The notes under the pieces: generated by a model
The model's database searches: none
Seen by the model: the letters and a program-made list of their open reading frames with translations, nothing else
Told to the model about the DNA's origin: nothing
Shown: positions 17,852 through 19,795 of the stretch, one piece after another
How positions within the stretch are numbered: position 1 is the first letter of the stretch
How the letters are laid out: the number at the start of each line of letters is the position of its first letter
Program-made: the position numbers and the translations under genes
Assembly: GCA_002812745.2 (NCBI GenBank)
Contig: NCSJ02000536.1
Location: 1-19,795, forward strand
Reading direction: 5' to 3'
Source: Scytalidium lignicola
Taxonomy: Eukaryota; Ascomycota; Leotiomycetes
Length of the DNA stretch: 19,795 bases

Positions 17852-17888
17852 ATACTTAAATCCACCCGCAACATACCTAAATCCACCC
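17852..17888 (+). repeat. Direct repeat at the left end of the MULE
   Basis: The unit ATAC-(T/C)-TAAATCCACCC occurs twice, starting at 17852 and 17873 (period 21 nt). Subterminal direct repeats inside terminal inverted repeats are common transposase-binding sites in DNA transposons; that role here is inferred. Confidence 0.65.
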
Positions 17889-18082
17889 AAAATCGCCGGT
17901 GTCGGATGCGCCCGGACCATCGCGTCCCATAGTAATTTATTAGTAATTTCATGATCCTGTAATATCCTTTGTTCAAAACATTAAAATTCGCGTTTCTTCA
18001 GATACGCGTTTTGTAATATATTATTGTACTTTCGTAGAATTGAAGTTATTTCTACTTGCTTTTTGATCTTTTTCCGCTTGAA

Positions 18083-19690
18083 ATGACTACTCTTACACTA
18101 TCTTCATGTGGCCCTCTTCCTCCAGAAGTATTATACGCTGATTTAGCCTCTTTATTTGCTTCAATTCAAGTTTTCACATGTGCAAATGGATATGCATTTG
18201 TCATTTGGAAAAGTGACCTACGAAAAGTGGTTTATACTTGCGATTGAGCTGGGAAATACCAATCCAAAGGCAAAAAGACAGATATACACTTATCGAAATA
18301 GTATAATTTAGCTACTAAAAAGTATGATTGCAAAATGGTAATAGTTGCTAAAGTAGAAGGAAATGAGTGGAGGTTAAAGGTCTTGGAATCTACACATAAT
18401 CACAATGCCTTAGCAGTACTTATAGCTTATACAGTACACTGAATGGCTGCTCTGGATGTTGAAATTCATGTACAGATCTTGTTTAAAGTGTTATCTGGAA
18501 TATAGAATGCTCAGATTTTGAATACTCTTTAAATTGAGTATTTAGAAGTCTTGATTACTAGTAGTGATATTATGAATATCATTTAAGTTATATGATTACA
18601 GTCTTTAGCAGGTTAGACTTTAATTCAATGGCTGTTGTATGTTTAAGTATATTCCTTTGCCTTAACTTTACTAACAATTCAAGGTAAAACTTAAGGAACA
18701 AGGTTTTAATCTAACATATTTAATTAATTCCTCCAATAACCTGGTTTACTTGTTTTACGTTTACTTAAACATACTTATACTTTACTAACAACATCTTGAT
18801 ATATTACTAATGGATTATATATATAAAACTAATCGATTTTGTATGCTATTACTTAATATATATACTATAACTGGTGGTAATAAAGTAGTTCAATTTGGAT
18901 TGGTATTCCTTTTAGAAGAAACCAAGAAATCATATAGTTGGGTTTTAAGTCGGTTTTAGGAGATGATGGAATAGTATAATATTACAAAGTTACTCTTTAT
19001 AATAACTAATAGAGAATTAGCTCTTATAAAAGGTATTAATATATATTTCCTTAATACTAATTATTTCTTTTGCTATTAATATGTTAATATAAATGTATTA
19101 ATGAAAACAAAGTGATTCTTTTTACTACCAGTNAAAAGAAAATAGTATATAAAAAAGATACTATACATTCTAAGAGTTTTTAAAGTTTTAAAGGATTATT
19201 TTGGATTCTCTTACTTTTAAAGCTTATACATTGAATCTTACTAAACTTCATGTATATCCACATGTAATGGTTAAATATGTAAAGAATACATAGTTAACCT
19301 TATAGAAAGAAAAGTTAATTCAATATTGAATTGATCAATACTATCATTTTGGAGTACTTGTAACTTTACTTATTAAAGGTTGTTATAGTACTTTAAAGTC
19401 ATATTTATAATATGAAAATAATAACTTAAATGATATGTTTAAGCATTTACTTCTATTTTAAACATCTTAACAAAAAGGTATCAAAACAATTATTGCTCAA
19501 GAACAACTTCATTGAAAATACAATATAAATACATATCTTTTCTTTGTAGTTTTAAGTAAGGTTTATGATTATACTCTTTTAAAGATAATAACTGAAAGAG
19601 TAAAAGTTCCTCAAGATATAATACTTGATATTACAAAGTGTAATTATACAATACAACATTCAATTAATCTTTTATGTTATTATATAATAT
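18083..19690 (+). pseudogene. MULE transposase with FAR1-like N-terminus, inactive
   Basis: ATG at 18083 reads MTTLTLSSCGPLPPEVLYAD, then LRKVVYTCD, stop, AGKYQSKGKKTD, YDCKMVIVAKVEGNEWRLKV and STHNHNALA. The C...C...H-x-H spacing suits the WRKY/GCM1-type zinc fold of FAR1-like MULE proteins. After at least one frame change the MULE core appears from 18810: MDYIYKTNRFCMLLLN, GGNKVVQFGLVFL, EETKKSYSWVLSRF and ELALIKGINIYF; later IDQYYHFGVLVTLLIKG (about 19328-19380). Tail sequence with short Cys-containing stretches (CNYTIQHSINLLCYY) runs to about 19690. In the family consensus the second acidic residue belongs in a T-D-R-E context; here it reads T-N-R-E at 19008-19010. A Glu expected before G in the third block reads Lys at 19375-19377. 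Both fit G-to-A changes. Dozens of stops confirm it is dead. Confidence 0.8.
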
Positions 19691-19700
19691 AAGAAAGAGA

Positions 19701-19795
19701 AAGAGATACGACGTCAGCCATGGCCCGGGCGAGGAACTCTCTCCTCTATACAACTCTGGGGCCCTCCACTTCCTGGGTCTTCTGGCTTGATTCAG
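19701..19795. other. GC-rich terminal segment, unidentified
   Basis: At about 19700 the sequence changes within a few bases from AT-rich relic to ordinary GC-rich DNA (GACGTCAGCCATGGCCCGGG...). The minus strand is open as QARRPRKWRAPELYRGES and similar residues, and the plus strand as MARARNSLLYTTLGPSTSW, but about 95 bases are too few to call a gene. It is either the unaffected flank of the transposon or another insertion. Confidence 0.45.

Larger units (their letters stand above)
17848..19700 (+). mobile_element. Mutator-like element (MULE, Hop-type), RIP-degraded
   Basis: The left boundary is inferred where the SNF2 coding frame ends and GGGGATAC begins. The first ~200 bp carry a 16-nt direct repeat and a GC-rich segment, compatible with a long terminal inverted repeat. 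The interior encodes a FAR1/MULE-type transposase and becomes extremely AT-rich, with stops in every frame. The right end is not identifiable: the AT-rich relic changes to GC-rich sequence near 19700, and I find no inverted copy of the left end, so the element is cut off or its other end lies outside. A target-site duplication cannot be tested from one end. Confidence 0.75.

Noticed and set aside
17852..17888. CRISPR-like or satellite array
   Set aside because: Only two copies with 21-nt spacing occur at a transposon end, in a eukaryotic sequence.

Overview
The window looks like an accessory, transposon-invaded region of a filamentous ascomycete (Pezizomycotina). The evidence is short GT-AG introns of 46-96 nt with CTAAC-type branch sites, fungus-specific families (DUF6604, HET-like, HeLo-like/NACHT/ankyrin, S53 peptidase), and very AT-rich blocks in which coding relics carry the C-to-T and G-to-A changes expected of repeat-induced point mutation (RIP). 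An Aspergillus/Penicillium-type genome is my guess; the sequence does not settle it.

Layout. 2-447: last three exons of an intact S53 (sedolisin-type) peptidase. 448-1404: AT-rich, with one possible small relic. 1405-4340: a full-length DUF6604 gene of about 978 residues, broken by three in-frame stops and a one-base frameshift. 4908-5879 (minus): an intact SnoaL/NTF2-like protein, the only complete undamaged gene. 6198-6631: the decayed N-terminus of a HET-like protein. 6632-7806: AT-rich waste with a conspicuous GC-richer hairpin. 7807-11941 (minus): a HeLo-like/NACHT/ankyrin STAND (fungal NLR-like) gene of about 1,377 residues with two stops and one frameshift. 12087-12863: a 17-base C run and a decayed Gln/Pro-rich gene end. 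13157-13372 (minus): an unidentified coding fragment. 13320-14213: a short-chain dehydrogenase pseudogene with two in-frame stops. 14772-17847 (minus): a SNF2/Rad5-Rad16-type helicase gene whose ten exons I could rebuild in consistent phase, but with three nonsense codons and its 5' end cut off by a transposon. 17848 to about 19700: a Mutator-like (MULE, Hop-type) element with a FAR1-like N-terminus and an MULE transposase core, riddled with stops. 19701-19795: an abrupt return to GC-rich sequence.

Main message. Almost every gene is dead, and dead in the same way. Most of the nonsense codons in the ordinary genes are explicable as one C-to-T change on the coding strand (CAG to TAG, CAA to TAA, CGA to TGA), while reading frames, splice sites and domain motifs remain otherwise clean. 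This suggests recent light RIP or RIP leakage around heavily mutated repeats, with the peptidase and SnoaL-like genes spared. Functionally, the HET-like relic and the HeLo-NACHT-ankyrin gene belong to families used in fungal self/non-self recognition and programmed cell death, so the block may be a retired allele or graveyard of an allorecognition locus. That link is inference.
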